A stretch of DNA of 38,186 bases from Candidatus Omnitrophota bacterium (GTDB lineage Bacteria; Omnitrophota; Gorgyraeia; Aquiviventales; Aquiviventaceae), in the NCBI GenBank assembly GCA_016190215.1, contig JACPRA010000009.1, positions 1 through 38,186 on the forward strand, written 5' to 3'. The notes under the pieces are model-generated. The model was not told the origin of the DNA. It saw nothing but the letters and a program-made list of their open reading frames with translations, and searched no databases. The translations under genes were made by a program, and so were the position numbers. Positions 7,243 through 15,995 of this stretch are shown piece by piece. The number at the start of each line of letters is the position of its first letter. The stretch's first letter is position 1.

Positions 7243-8060
7243 GATCCCACCTGTGCTGCGCGATGCGCGGCCGTCGAGATGACGCACGTGGAGGCCAAGA
7301 GCACGGCCCCGAGGACCACGTGCCCGGTGCTCATCCAGGCCCACTGCGCGCCGGTGCGCCACACCGTGATGCCGATGGCGGCTTGCGCCACCACGAGCCA
7401 GGCGAGGAGTAACGTGCGGGTGCGCCACGCGGCCGGCAGCTCCGGGGCCTGCCGGAGGCTCTGCGCCAGCCTGACCAAACAGACCACCACCACGACCGCC
7501 CAGGCGGCATGCCACATCACGAACCGGCCGGTATGGCGAATGATCGCCCCCAGCAGCAATTGGACGAGCAGCACCGCCATCGCTTGCAACCCCCGCCGGC
7601 GGATCCGCGGGGCGGCGGCACCCCATCCTCGCGCTTGCGCCCAGGCCGGAGAGGTGACCAGCGCCACGCACGCCAAGCTGGAAAACACGAGCTGTCCTAC
7701 ACACGCATGCGCGATGGAGACCGGGGCCGGCAACACCCACAGCACGGTCAGGCCGCCCAAGATCGCCTGCGTGATCACGGCGGCCAACGCGCCGCCGGCG
7801 AGCCAGCGCACCCACCGGCGCGGGTCCGTGCGCCATGTCCAGATCGCCAGCGTCGCCACCATGAGACCCACCAACCCCGCGATCAGCCGGTGCGTGTGCT
7901 CATAGCGGATGCCGCCCACCATCGGAGGGAACATCGTGCCGTAGGACAACGGCCAGTCCGGCACCGACAAACCGGAATCCGTGGACGTGACCAGCCCGCC
8001 GGCCGCGAGCAGGATCAGCGTGATCACAACGGTCAGTTGAGCGAAACGGTAGCGACTCAT
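7239..8060 (-). CDS. ctaA: Heme A synthase
   Basis: About 273 residues, COX15/CtaA family, eight transmembrane helices. The heme-ligand histidines are visible: YEHTHRLIAG near residue 57, SIAHACVGQL, IRHTGRFVMWHAAWA and STGHVVLGA. The N-terminus has GGLVTSTDSGLSVPDWPLSYG, the usual family start. It oxidises heme O to heme A for subunit I. I chose the ATG at 8060. A TTG two codons earlier is possible, but a -10-like TAGCCT nine bases upstream of the ATG matches the leaderless pattern of greA and lpxD. Unlike the other operon members it is separated from ctaD by 203 bp. Confidence 0.94.
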   Translation of the reverse strand: MSRYRFAQLTVVITLILLAAGGLVTSTDSGLSVPDWPLSYGTMFPPMVGGIRYEHTHRLIAGLVGLMVATLAIWTWRTDPRRWVRWLAGGALAAVITQAILGGLTVLWVLPAPVSIAHACVGQLVFSSLACVALVTSPAWAQARGWGAAAPRIRRRGLQAMAVLLVQLLLGAIIRHTGRFVMWHAAWAVVVVVCLVRLAQSLRQAPELPAAWRTRTLLLAWLVVAQAAIGITVWRTGAQWAWMSTGHVVLGAVLLASTCVISTAAHRAAQVGS

Positions 8061-8087
8061 GGTCAAGTTAGGCTAGGACAAAGGTTC

Positions 8088-8235
8088 GGCCACGGGTGAT
8101 GCCGAAGCGTCGCACGCGTCTCCGCGTGCGACATTCCCGTCACCGCCTCGATGGCGGCTCGGTCACAGGGCAGCGACCAAGGCCCCCGGCCGAGGGAGTG
8201 CCGCAGCGCGCAGGCGATGCGGCGCACCCGTGGCC
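8088..8235. other. Structured non-coding element between ctaD and ctaA
   Basis: The 203-bp gap between ctaD and ctaA has no credible gene. An 11-bp perfect inverted repeat, GGCCACGGGTG (8088-8098) and CACCCGTGGCC (8225-8235), encloses two hairpins. The first has a perfect 10-bp stem, GTCGCACGCG (8109-8118) with a four-base loop and its complement (8123-8132). The second is CCGCC (8143-8147) with loop TCGAT and GGCGG (8153-8157). It could be an RNA processing or stability element in the operon mRNA, an attenuator, or a small palindromic mobile element. There is no U-tract, so a simple intrinsic terminator is unlikely. Confidence 0.5.
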
Positions 8236-8263
8236 TCGGCACTGGTCGGACTGCTTCCTTGCT

Positions 8264-9981
<1,718 letters not shown>

Positions 9982-9985
<4 letters not shown>

Positions 9986-10749
9986 GTGTGTTGCTCCTGT
10001 TGCACCTGCGCCAGCCATGCGCGGAACTCCTCCGGCGTTTCAATCGTCACGAATCCCCGCATCCGGTAATGCCCCAACCCGCACAACTCCGCGCAGACGA
10101 TCTCAAAATTGCCCGTCACGGTGGCCTGCACCCAAATCCGGCTCGTCATGCCGGGCACCGCATCGCGCTTGATCCGGAACTGCGGCAAGAAAAAGCTGTG
10201 GATGACGTCCTTGGAGGCGAGGTTGATCAGCACCACCTGGCCGACGGGCAGGTGCAATTGGTTGATGGTTTCCAGGTCGTCGGCGGTATGGAGCGCGCCG
10301 TCCGGGCCGGCATAGCGGACGTTCCACGCGAACTGCTCGCCCTGCACCTCCAGCTCCAGCTGATGGGGCGGGGGCGGGCCTTGGATGTGCGCCCACACCC
10401 GCTGGCTGGCGACGGCGAGATAGAGCACGATGAGAGCCGGGATGACCGTCCAGATCAGCTCGGCGCGCGTGCTGCCGTGGATGTAGGCGGCCTTTGACCC
10501 GTCGCGCCGCCGGTAGCGGATCAGGAACCACAGGAGCGCCCCTTCCACCAGGAAGAACACCGCGCCGGTGATCGCCAAGACGATCAGAAACAAGCGGTCC
10601 ACCTGCGCGCCGTAGCTGGACACCGCCGGCGGAAACCAGAACCGGGCCCCGCCCTGCCCGAACGCCCAGGCCGGCTCAGCCGCCCCGGCCAGCAGCAGCG
10701 CGGCGGCGGTGAGCGCCCGATTCCAGCAAGAGTGCTTCACAGATTTCAC
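9982..10749 (-). CDS. ctaC: Cytochrome c oxidase subunit II with CuA site
   Basis: A 255-residue protein: signal peptide (residues 1-29), two transmembrane helices (about 52-78 and 96-116) and a cupredoxin domain. The CuA ligands are complete: H184 (DVIHSFFLP), C219 and C223 with E221 in CAELCG, H227 and M230. It takes electrons from cytochrome c and passes them to heme a. No heme c domain is fused at the C-terminus, so the separate diheme cytochrome upstream may be the donor. It starts with GTG at 10749 behind GGTGAG, three bases after the cupredoxin lipoprotein gene. Confidence 0.96.
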
Positions 10750-10752
10750 TGC

Positions 10753-11559
10753 TCACCCGGCAAATTCGAAATCCACGGACGCCGTCTCGCCGTCGCCCAC
10801 ATGGACCGTCTTCGTCTTGACGCCGAACTTCTCGTGCCAGGCTTCCAGCGTGTAGTCGCCGGCGGGCAAGCCCGTGAGCGAGAAGGCGCCGTCCGCGCCG
10901 GTCACGCCGTAGTAGGGGTGCGCGACGACGCCGACATAGGCCGCCATCCAGGGATGCACGTTGCACACGCACTTCACCATGATCTCCGGCGCCGTGAACT
11001 GCTTCTTGCTCTTCATGCCCTTGACCGGCTGGGCCAGGTTGAACGGCTTGCTGTTGGCGGGCTTGCAGTTGACGTTGTGCAGCGTCGCATCGCTGTTGGT
11101 GATCTCGAGGGGCTGGTTCACCTGGATGCCGATCACGTGCGGGGAGTACATGCACCCGTGCTGGTCCAGGGTCGCCGCCTGCGCCGGCGGGGTGAACGTT
11201 GTGCCCTCGAGGCCCGACTTGACGTACACGAAGACGTGCTGCAGCGTGCCGTTCGGGTTGACGACCACGTCCTGTTTCTCCACCGGCTCCTGGTGCTGCA
11301 GCTTGCATTGCGGGTCGGCGTCCATCTTGATGCGCTCGGCCGACGGCGCGGCCCCGGCGAACTTCACCGTCCCCTGGATCGTGCTTGAGCCGGCGGCTGG
11401 GGCGGAGGCCACCTCATCCGCGGCTTGGGCCAGTTGGATCGGCTCCCCGCCCTGCGCGTCTCCGCTGGTGGCGGCGGCATCTTGCGGGCGGCTGCCGCAC
11501 CCGATGGCGACAAGAACCCCCGCGACGAATATCCAGGCATGTTGGCGTTCGTATCGCAT
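10753..11559 (-). CDS. Cupredoxin-like lipoprotein with carboxypeptidase-regulatory-like fold
   Basis: A 268-residue protein beginning at ATG 11559 behind GAGGAGG. Signal peptide ending AIGC; C21 is the likely lipidated cysteine. After a low-complexity linker (about 22-60) comes a beta-sandwich with potential copper ligands: a His in ATLHNVNCK and the cluster VKCVCNVHPWM, in the Cys-x2-His order of plastocyanin-like proteins. The last 60 residues (VTGADGAFSLTGLPAGDYTLEAWHEKFG) are a carboxypeptidase regulatory-like domain. Its position between a diheme cytochrome c and oxidase subunits II and I suggests periplasmic electron transfer or copper handling for the oxidase. Domain names come from motif recognition only. 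Confidence 0.75.
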   Translation of the reverse strand: MRYERQHAWIFVAGVLVAIGCGSRPQDAAATSGDAQGGEPIQLAQAADEVASAPAAGSSTIQGTVKFAGAAPSAERIKMDADPQCKLQHQEPVEKQDVVVNPNGTLQHVFVYVKSGLEGTTFTPPAQAATLDQHGCMYSPHVIGIQVNQPLEITNSDATLHNVNCKPANSKPFNLAQPVKGMKSKKQFTAPEIMVKCVCNVHPWMAAYVGVVAHPYYGVTGADGAFSLTGLPAGDYTLEAWHEKFGVKTKTVHVGDGETASVDFEFAG

Positions 11560-11579
11560 GGTGTTGCCCTCCTCTGAGA

Positions 11580-13064
11580 CTAGGCTTGCGGTTTCTTGAC
11601 AATCCACACGAGGCCGAGGACGACGACCCCCGCGGCCAGGATCCACAACCATGTCGCCGGCGCGCGCTCGGCGGCGGTTGACGGCGGAGCGGCCTCCATC
11701 ATCACATCCACCCAGCTTGACGTCGCCCGCTGCCCGCCGTTGCCGCCGTCCCAGACGGCAAACGCCACCGGCGTCAAGCGGCCCGGCGCGGCGCGCGCCG
11801 AGTTCGGCAGGGCCGGCGCCAGCGGGCGCGTCAGCATCACCTGCCACTGTCCATCGGCATAGGCGGATGCGGCTTCAATCGGAACGGCCGACGCTCCCCC
11901 CGCCTGCAGCAGCGGTTCGTACCGGCGCACCACTCCTTCGACGGCGCGGGAGGATGCGGCCGACCACACGCACAGATCCAGCGGCGGCGAAGACCGCATC
12001 GGCCACAGCTGCAGCGTCACGCTGTCGCCGAGCACCTTGGCGGAGGGCAGGGCCAGCGCCAGCGCGTCCGGCGCGTCGCCCCGGTCGTCCGTGGGGTCCT
12101 GCCAACTGACCAAGAACCGGATGGATTGGCCGTCCTGCGCGGCGCGGAACGACACCGTGCTGATCGTCTGGGCGCGGGCCCATTCCCCCGCCTCGTCCAT
12201 GGCATTGCGCAACCGCACCTCGACGCGGGGGGCCTGCTGCCATCTCGGATCGTCCAGCGACGAGGGTAGCCCGCCGTCCAGCCGCGGGGCGCGCACGATC
12301 ATGCTCCAGTTCGGCTCCTGCTGCAGCGACCGCACGTAGTAGGCCAGCTGCCACGCCTCCTCGGGCGTCGTCGCTTCCGCGTACGAGGGCATGGGCGTGC
12401 CGTCAATGCCGGCCAGGACCCGTGTGACAATCGCCTTCGGGTCGCTGCCGCCGCGGTAATTCCAGCCTTGCGTCAAATCCGCCGGGCGGGTCGCCCGCCC
12501 CCAGTTGTCCACCAGGGACGGCGCGGACGTGCCGTCGGCCCGTCCCTGCGCGCCATGGCAGGCCGCGCACCTGAGCTTCTCATACACCTGCTTGCCCGCC
12601 GCCAGATCCACGCGCCGCCGTCCCGGGTCGCGCCCCAGGTCCACGGGCTGCGCGGGCGAGTCCTCGAAGACCGGCGAGAGCGATTTGATGTAATACACCA
12701 GCTGCCACCGGACGGCCTCATCCAGGTGGCGCCAATCCGGCATGCCGCTGCCCGGCAGGCCGTCGGTCAGCGTGCGGAAGAGATCCTCATCGGCCGGGGC
12801 GGTGCCGGTGGCGGTGGAGCGGAATTTGAAGACGCCTTCGGTCAAGTCGCGGGGGCGGGGGTAGAGCCGCTTGGCGTCGTACCCGTCGCCGGCGGCTTGC
12901 GGGCCATGGCAGCGGGCGCAATGCTGCTCGAACGCCGCCCGCCCGGCGGCCGGATCCGGCTCAGGCTTGGCAGCGTCGGTCCGGGGGGCCAGCGCCCACC
13001 CGCCGATGCTGATGAGGCCGGCGAGCAATGCCCGCGCGGCGCTCAGTGATCTCCGATGTCCCAC
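11580..13064 (-). CDS. Membrane-anchored diheme cytochrome c with ethylbenzene-dehydrogenase-type heme domain
   Basis: A 494-residue protein. Signal peptide (1-31), then two class I cytochrome c domains with CARCH (49-53) and CAACH (166-170). Their axial methionines are probably in GLPGSGMPDW and IDGTPMPSY. From about residue 235 (WSMIVRAPRLDGG to SWVDVMMEAAP) it resembles the heme-binding gamma-subunit domain of ethylbenzene dehydrogenase/DMSO-reductase-like enzymes, which binds a b-type heme. One C-terminal helix (465-488) anchors it. It starts with GTG at 13064 and is the first gene after the promoter at 13124-13152. It probably carries electrons from a quinol:cytochrome c reductase to CtaC; the extra heme domain is unusual. 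Confidence 0.85.
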   Translation of the reverse strand: MGHRRSLSAARALLAGLISIGGWALAPRTDAAKPEPDPAAGRAAFEQHCARCHGPQAAGDGYDAKRLYPRPRDLTEGVFKFRSTATGTAPADEDLFRTLTDGLPGSGMPDWRHLDEAVRWQLVYYIKSLSPVFEDSPAQPVDLGRDPGRRRVDLAAGKQVYEKLRCAACHGAQGRADGTSAPSLVDNWGRATRPADLTQGWNYRGGSDPKAIVTRVLAGIDGTPMPSYAEATTPEEAWQLAYYVRSLQQEPNWSMIVRAPRLDGGLPSSLDDPRWQQAPRVEVRLRNAMDEAGEWARAQTISTVSFRAAQDGQSIRFLVSWQDPTDDRGDAPDALALALPSAKVLGDSVTLQLWPMRSSPPLDLCVWSAASSRAVEGVVRRYEPLLQAGGASAVPIEAASAYADGQWQVMLTRPLAPALPNSARAAPGRLTPVAFAVWDGGNGGQRATSSWVDVMMEAAPPSTAAERAPATWLWILAAGVVVLGLVWIVKKPQA

Positions 13065-13123
13065 GAGGATGGCCTTCTTGGCAAACCGACGATTGCGTGG
13101 CGGATCTACGATTCAGTCAACGT

Positions 13124-13152
13124 ATTCTATCGAACGGAGGAAGTGGCGTCAA
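13124..13152 (-). promoter_or_regulatory. Promoter of the cytochrome oxidase operon
   Basis: On the minus strand TTGACG (13152-13147) is followed after 17 bases by TAGAAT (13129-13124). A leader of roughly 55 bases precedes the GTG start of the cytochrome gene. The -35 overlaps the last codons of lpxD. All genes downstream to about position 5021, and possibly further, are on this strand with small gaps or overlaps. Confidence 0.65.
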
Positions 13153-14225
13153 ACACCCGGCGAACGCGCCGTGGAAGCGGACGAGGGGCCGTCCCGTAAT
13201 CGCAGGCGGGCTTCCAGCGCGTCAACTTGCTCGGACAAGCGCTTGAGTTGGGCTGCGACCTTCGGCAGCCGGGAGAGGTAGACCCCTTCTTCGATGGTTT
13301 GCTTGATCGGGCGGTGCGGGTAGCCCCAGATGGTCTCACCGGCATTGACGTCCTTGATGATGATGGTGCCGCCGCCGGCCTTCACCCCGTCACCGATGCG
13401 CACGTGGTCCACCACGCCCACCTGGCCGCCAAGCACGCTTCCCGTGCCGACGGTGACGCTGCCCGCCAGCCCCACCTGGCCGCACAAAATCACGTGCTCG
13501 CCGATGACGTTGTTGTGGGCGATCTGCACCAGGTTGTCCACTTTGGCGCCCCGGCGCACGATGGTCATGCCGAAGGTGGCCCGGTCCACGCACACGTTGC
13601 AGCCCAGCTCCACGTCGTCCTCGATGATGACCGCGCCCACCTGGGGGATTTTCTGGTGGTGGTCGCCCATCCAGACATAGCCGAACCCGTCGCCGCCGAC
13701 GACCGACCCGCTGTGGATGATGACGCGGCTGCCGATCTGCACGCCGTCCATCAGCGTGACATTGGGCCCGATCCAGCACTGCTCGCCGATCGTCACCCCG
13801 GCGCCCACGTGGACCCCGGATTCGATGATCGTGCCGCCGCCGATCGTGGCGCGCTCCCGAATGACGGCGCATTCCTTCACCGCCGCGTCCGGCGCCACGG
13901 TCGCCGACGAGGCCACCACGGCCGAGGGATGCACGCCCCCCGACGGGCGGGGCGGCTGATAAAAGATCCACATCGCCTTGACGAACGCTTCCCGCGGCTG
14001 CGCGACCCGCAGCAGGTTCTTGCCGGCGACCGGGGCGATCCCCAGGGAGACGATCACCGCCGCCGCGCGGGTGCGCTCCAGGCCTTTGGCGTAGCGGTCC
14101 TCGGCAAAGGTCAGCTCGCCCGAGCGGGCCAGCTCCAGGGCGTTCACCCCGGAAATCGGCTCCGCCGGGTTGCCGATCAACTCGGCCCCGAGGCGCTCAG
14201 CGATCACTCGAAGGGGATAGGACAT
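13149..14225 (-). CDS. lpxD: UDP-3-O-acylglucosamine N-acyltransferase
   Basis: A 358-residue lipid A biosynthesis enzyme that adds the N-linked hydroxyacyl chain to UDP-3-O-acyl-glucosamine. The N-terminal uridine-binding domain (1-100) has GVNALELARSGELTFAED. A left-handed beta-helix of hexapeptide repeats follows (about 105-310). The catalytic histidine is in LVQIAHNNVIGEH. The C-terminal helix (SRLPKVAAQLKRLSEQVDAL) is typical. It shows the cell makes lipid A and has an outer membrane. The ATG at 14225 lies eight bases behind a -10 element, with no ribosome-binding site. Confidence 0.95.
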   Translation of the reverse strand: MSYPLRVIAERLGAELIGNPAEPISGVNALELARSGELTFAEDRYAKGLERTRAAAVIVSLGIAPVAGKNLLRVAQPREAFVKAMWIFYQPPRPSGGVHPSAVVASSATVAPDAAVKECAVIRERATIGGGTIIESGVHVGAGVTIGEQCWIGPNVTLMDGVQIGSRVIIHSGSVVGGDGFGYVWMGDHHQKIPQVGAVIIEDDVELGCNVCVDRATFGMTIVRRGAKVDNLVQIAHNNVIGEHVILCGQVGLAGSVTVGTGSVLGGQVGVVDHVRIGDGVKAGGGTIIIKDVNAGETIWGYPHRPIKQTIEEGVYLSRLPKVAAQLKRLSEQVDALEARLRLRDGPSSASTARSPGV

Positions 14226-14233
14226 AATGGATT

Positions 14234-14262
14234 AGCCTAACACGCTCGTGAGTTCTTGACAA
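14234..14262 (-). promoter_or_regulatory. lpxD promoter
   Basis: TTGTCA (14262-14257, minus strand), a 17-base spacer and TAGGCT (14239-14234). Eight bases then lead to the lpxD ATG. Layout and -10 sequence are the same as at greA, implying a leaderless mRNA. Confidence 0.6.
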
Positions 14263-14275
14263 GAATGGCCGGGGA

Positions 14276-14313
14276 GTTACGTGTAATTTATGCGCCCGTA
14301 ACGCGAGCGTAAC
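14276..14313 (+). promoter_or_regulatory. Helically phased GTTACG / CGTAAC half-sites upstream of the PII-moa operon
   Basis: GTTACG (14276-14281) and two CGTAAC copies (14297-14302 and 14308-14313) lie in the control region of the nitrogen island. Their spacings of 21 and 11 bp are close to whole helical turns, so one face of the DNA carries all three half-sites. They are candidates for a regulator binding site. No convincing sigma-70 or sigma-54 promoter was found in this gap; TTGACA at 14256-14261 has no well-spaced -10. Confidence 0.35.
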
Positions 14314-14376
14314 CTGAAATATCTATGCTGGGTTCACGTGAATTTCGAGAGAAGACAGCGCACCGGAGGCCCGACC

Positions 14377-14940
14377 ATGGAACGGGATGTGAACGTCGAA
14401 TTGCGGATGACGTCGGAGTGGGAGCTGGGGCCGCGGCGCTCGAGCGCCCCCGGCCTGCTTGCCGCCTGGAGCCAACCCGTCACTGAGCGCCCGACGCAAC
14501 TGAAGGAAGTCCTCGCCATCATCCGGCCGGAGCGCTGGGGCCCCACCAAAACCCGGCTGCAGCGGCTGCGCCTGTCGGCGTGCACGCAATCACGGGTGCT
14601 GGGACGCGGGAAAGGCCGCGGACTTCGGCGCGAGCCTGGTCCGGGAACGTCGGCCGACATCCGGTACCTGCCGAAGCGCATGATCTCCTGGATCGTGGAG
14701 GACCAGCACGTGGACGCGCTCATCCAGGCGATCCTTGAGGTCAACCAGCACGGCCAGCTTGGCGACGGCAAGATCTTTGTGCTCCCCCTGGATGACGCGG
14801 TCCGCATCCGCACGGGCGAGCGAGGTGGCGACGCCCTGCGCGCCCAGCCGTTCGAGCCGGTGCGCGGCACCTCGGCGGACGCGCCGGTCAACGCGGCGCC
14901 GGGATTACCGAAGGCCTTGCTCTGCCAGGTGGCAGGATGA
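14377..14940 (+). CDS. NifI2-like PII signal protein with N- and C-terminal extensions, copy A
   Basis: A 187-residue protein; ATG chosen at 14377 because CCGGAGG lies eight bases upstream. The PII domain covers residues 43-150: KEVLAIIRPERWGPTK, VLGRGKGRGLR, YLPKRMISWIVEDQHV, VNQHGQLGDGKIFVLPL and AVRIRTGERG. KGRGLR and PKR before the fourth strand follow NifI2 (GlnB2) of nitrogenase clusters. The T-loop lacks the uridylylated Tyr51 of GlnB/GlnK. PII trimers bind ATP/ADP and 2-oxoglutarate and control target enzymes by contact. A 42-residue N-terminal and a 37-residue C-terminal extension are unusual. It is the first gene of the molybdenum cofactor operon and overlaps the next PII gene in ATGA. 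Confidence 0.88.
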   Translation: MERDVNVELRMTSEWELGPRRSSAPGLLAAWSQPVTERPTQLKEVLAIIRPERWGPTKTRLQRLRLSACTQSRVLGRGKGRGLRREPGPGTSADIRYLPKRMISWIVEDQHVDALIQAILEVNQHGQLGDGKIFVLPLDDAVRIRTGERGGDALRAQPFEPVRGTSADAPVNAAPGLPKALLCQVAG

Positions 14941-15266
14941 AACTCCTCCGGGCGATTGTGCGGCCTGACCGGGAAGAGGCCGTGGCGAACGCGCTGGAAG
15001 CCGCCGGCATCGTCTCGCTCACCAAGATGGATGTCCTCGGCCGCGGGCAGCAGCGCGGCATCCAGGTCGGCGCCTCGTTCTACGACGAGATCCCGAAAGT
15101 CCAGCTCCTGATTGTCGTCGAGGATGCCCAGGTGGACGCGGCGGTCGCCGCCATCGAGGCCGCGGCGAAGACCGGCCAATACGGGGATGGTAAGATCTTC
15201 ATCAGCCCGGTGGAGGCGGCCTACACCATCCGCACCGGTCGGAAGACGATGGACGGGCCGGCGTGA
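14937..15266 (+). CDS. NifI1-like PII signal protein, copy A
   Basis: A 109-residue PII protein with the NifI1 pattern MKLLRAIVRPD, TKMDVLGRGQQRGIQVG, DEIPKVQLLIVVED and ISPVEAAYTIRTG. The short T-loop (GIQVGASFYDEIPK) lacks the Tyr51 context of GlnB/GlnK, so regulation is probably by ATP/ADP and 2-oxoglutarate without uridylylation. GDGKIF marks the B-loop. It begins inside the stop of the NifI2-like gene (ATGA) and its own stop overlaps moaD, so it belongs to the same transcript. In nitrogenase clusters NifI1 and NifI2 act together as a hetero-oligomer; the same partnership is likely here. Confidence 0.9.
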   Translation: MKLLRAIVRPDREEAVANALEAAGIVSLTKMDVLGRGQQRGIQVGASFYDEIPKVQLLIVVEDAQVDAAVAAIEAAAKTGQYGDGKIFISPVEAAYTIRTGRKTMDGPA

Positions 15267-15517
15267 CGGCGATGCTGGTGACGGTGAAACTGTTCGCCTG
15301 GCTGCAAGACGCCGCGGAAACCGACGTGTGCCGGGTGACGCTGGAGCCGGGGGCGCGCGGGGCGGATGCCAAAGCGGCCGTGGCGGCGCGATATCCGCGC
15401 CTCCGCGGGCTTCTGGATCCAACCCGGCTGGCGCGCAACCTGGACTATCAGCCGTGGAATTGCCCCTTGCTGGATGGCGATGAGCTCTGCTTCATCCCGC
15501 CGGTCAGCGGTGGATGA
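15263..15517 (+). CDS. moaD: Molybdopterin synthase small subunit MoaD
   Basis: An 84-residue beta-grasp protein ending PPVSGG. The terminal GG is the site that becomes a thiocarboxylate and donates sulfur to precursor Z/cPMP. It starts with GTG overlapping the PII stop; an ATG at 15272 in the same frame is an alternative. LFAWLQDAAETD at the N-terminus and DGDELCFIPP near the end are typical. The adenylating enzyme MoeB is not in the window. Confidence 0.92.
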   Translation: MTAMLVTVKLFAWLQDAAETDVCRVTLEPGARGADAKAAVAARYPRLRGLLDPTRLARNLDYQPWNCPLLDGDELCFIPPVSGG

Positions 15518-15521
15518 GGTG

Positions 15522-15995
15522 ATGCGCTACCTAACGCACGATCCGATGACCGCGGCACGCATTGCCGATCTGGAGGCTTCGGTCCTAGGCAGCGGCTGCG
15601 GCGCCGTGGTGACGTTCCGGGGTGTTGCGCGTCCTGATGCGCACGAGGGCCGGCGGGTCTGCGCCCTGTTCTACGAGGCGTACCCGGAGATGGCGGAGTT
15701 CCAAATCGCCCGATTGGTGGCTGACGCGCCTATCCGGTGGCCTGTGCAGGCGGTGCGGGTGGCGCATCGCCTCGGCATGGTCGAAGCCGGCGAGTGCAGC
15801 CTCGTCGTCGTGGTGGCGGCGTCCCATCGGGCCGAAGCGTACGCGGCTTCGCAGCATCTCATCGAGTCCATCAAGCGCGAGGTCCCCATCTGGAAACAGG
15901 AGCGTTACGAGGACGGGACGGCCCGGTGGGTCTTCTCCTGCGCCGACGGACTCCATGTACCGACTCCGCTGGAGGCTGCCGATGCTGGCGTATGA
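15522..15995 (+). CDS. moaE: Molybdopterin synthase large subunit MoaE
   Basis: A 157-residue protein. Signature residues are CGAVVTFRGVAR, LFYEAYPEMAE, RVAHRLGMVEAGECSLVVVV, SHRAEAYAASQHLIESIK and VPIWKQERYEDG, including the active-site lysines near the end. With MoaD it converts cyclic pyranopterin monophosphate to molybdopterin. The ATG at 15522 lies four bases beyond the moaD stop with GAGGTG in front; a GTG one codon earlier is possible. It overlaps the start of moeA by 14 bases. Confidence 0.95.
   Translation: MRYLTHDPMTAARIADLEASVLGSGCGAVVTFRGVARPDAHEGRRVCALFYEAYPEMAEFQIARLVADAPIRWPVQAVRVAHRLGMVEAGECSLVVVVAASHRAEAYAASQHLIESIKREVPIWKQERYEDGTARWVFSCADGLHVPTPLEAADAGV

Noticed and set aside
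6343-7905. A 520-residue plus-strand open frame
   Set aside because: It is the complement of ctaB and ctaA, Arg/Gln/His-rich as expected for antisense of GC-rich genes, with no family motif.
14270-14290. Sigma-54 promoter before the PII genes (TGGCCGGGGAGTTAC)
   Set aside because: The -24 part fits, but the -12 GC is AC and two other consensus bases differ.
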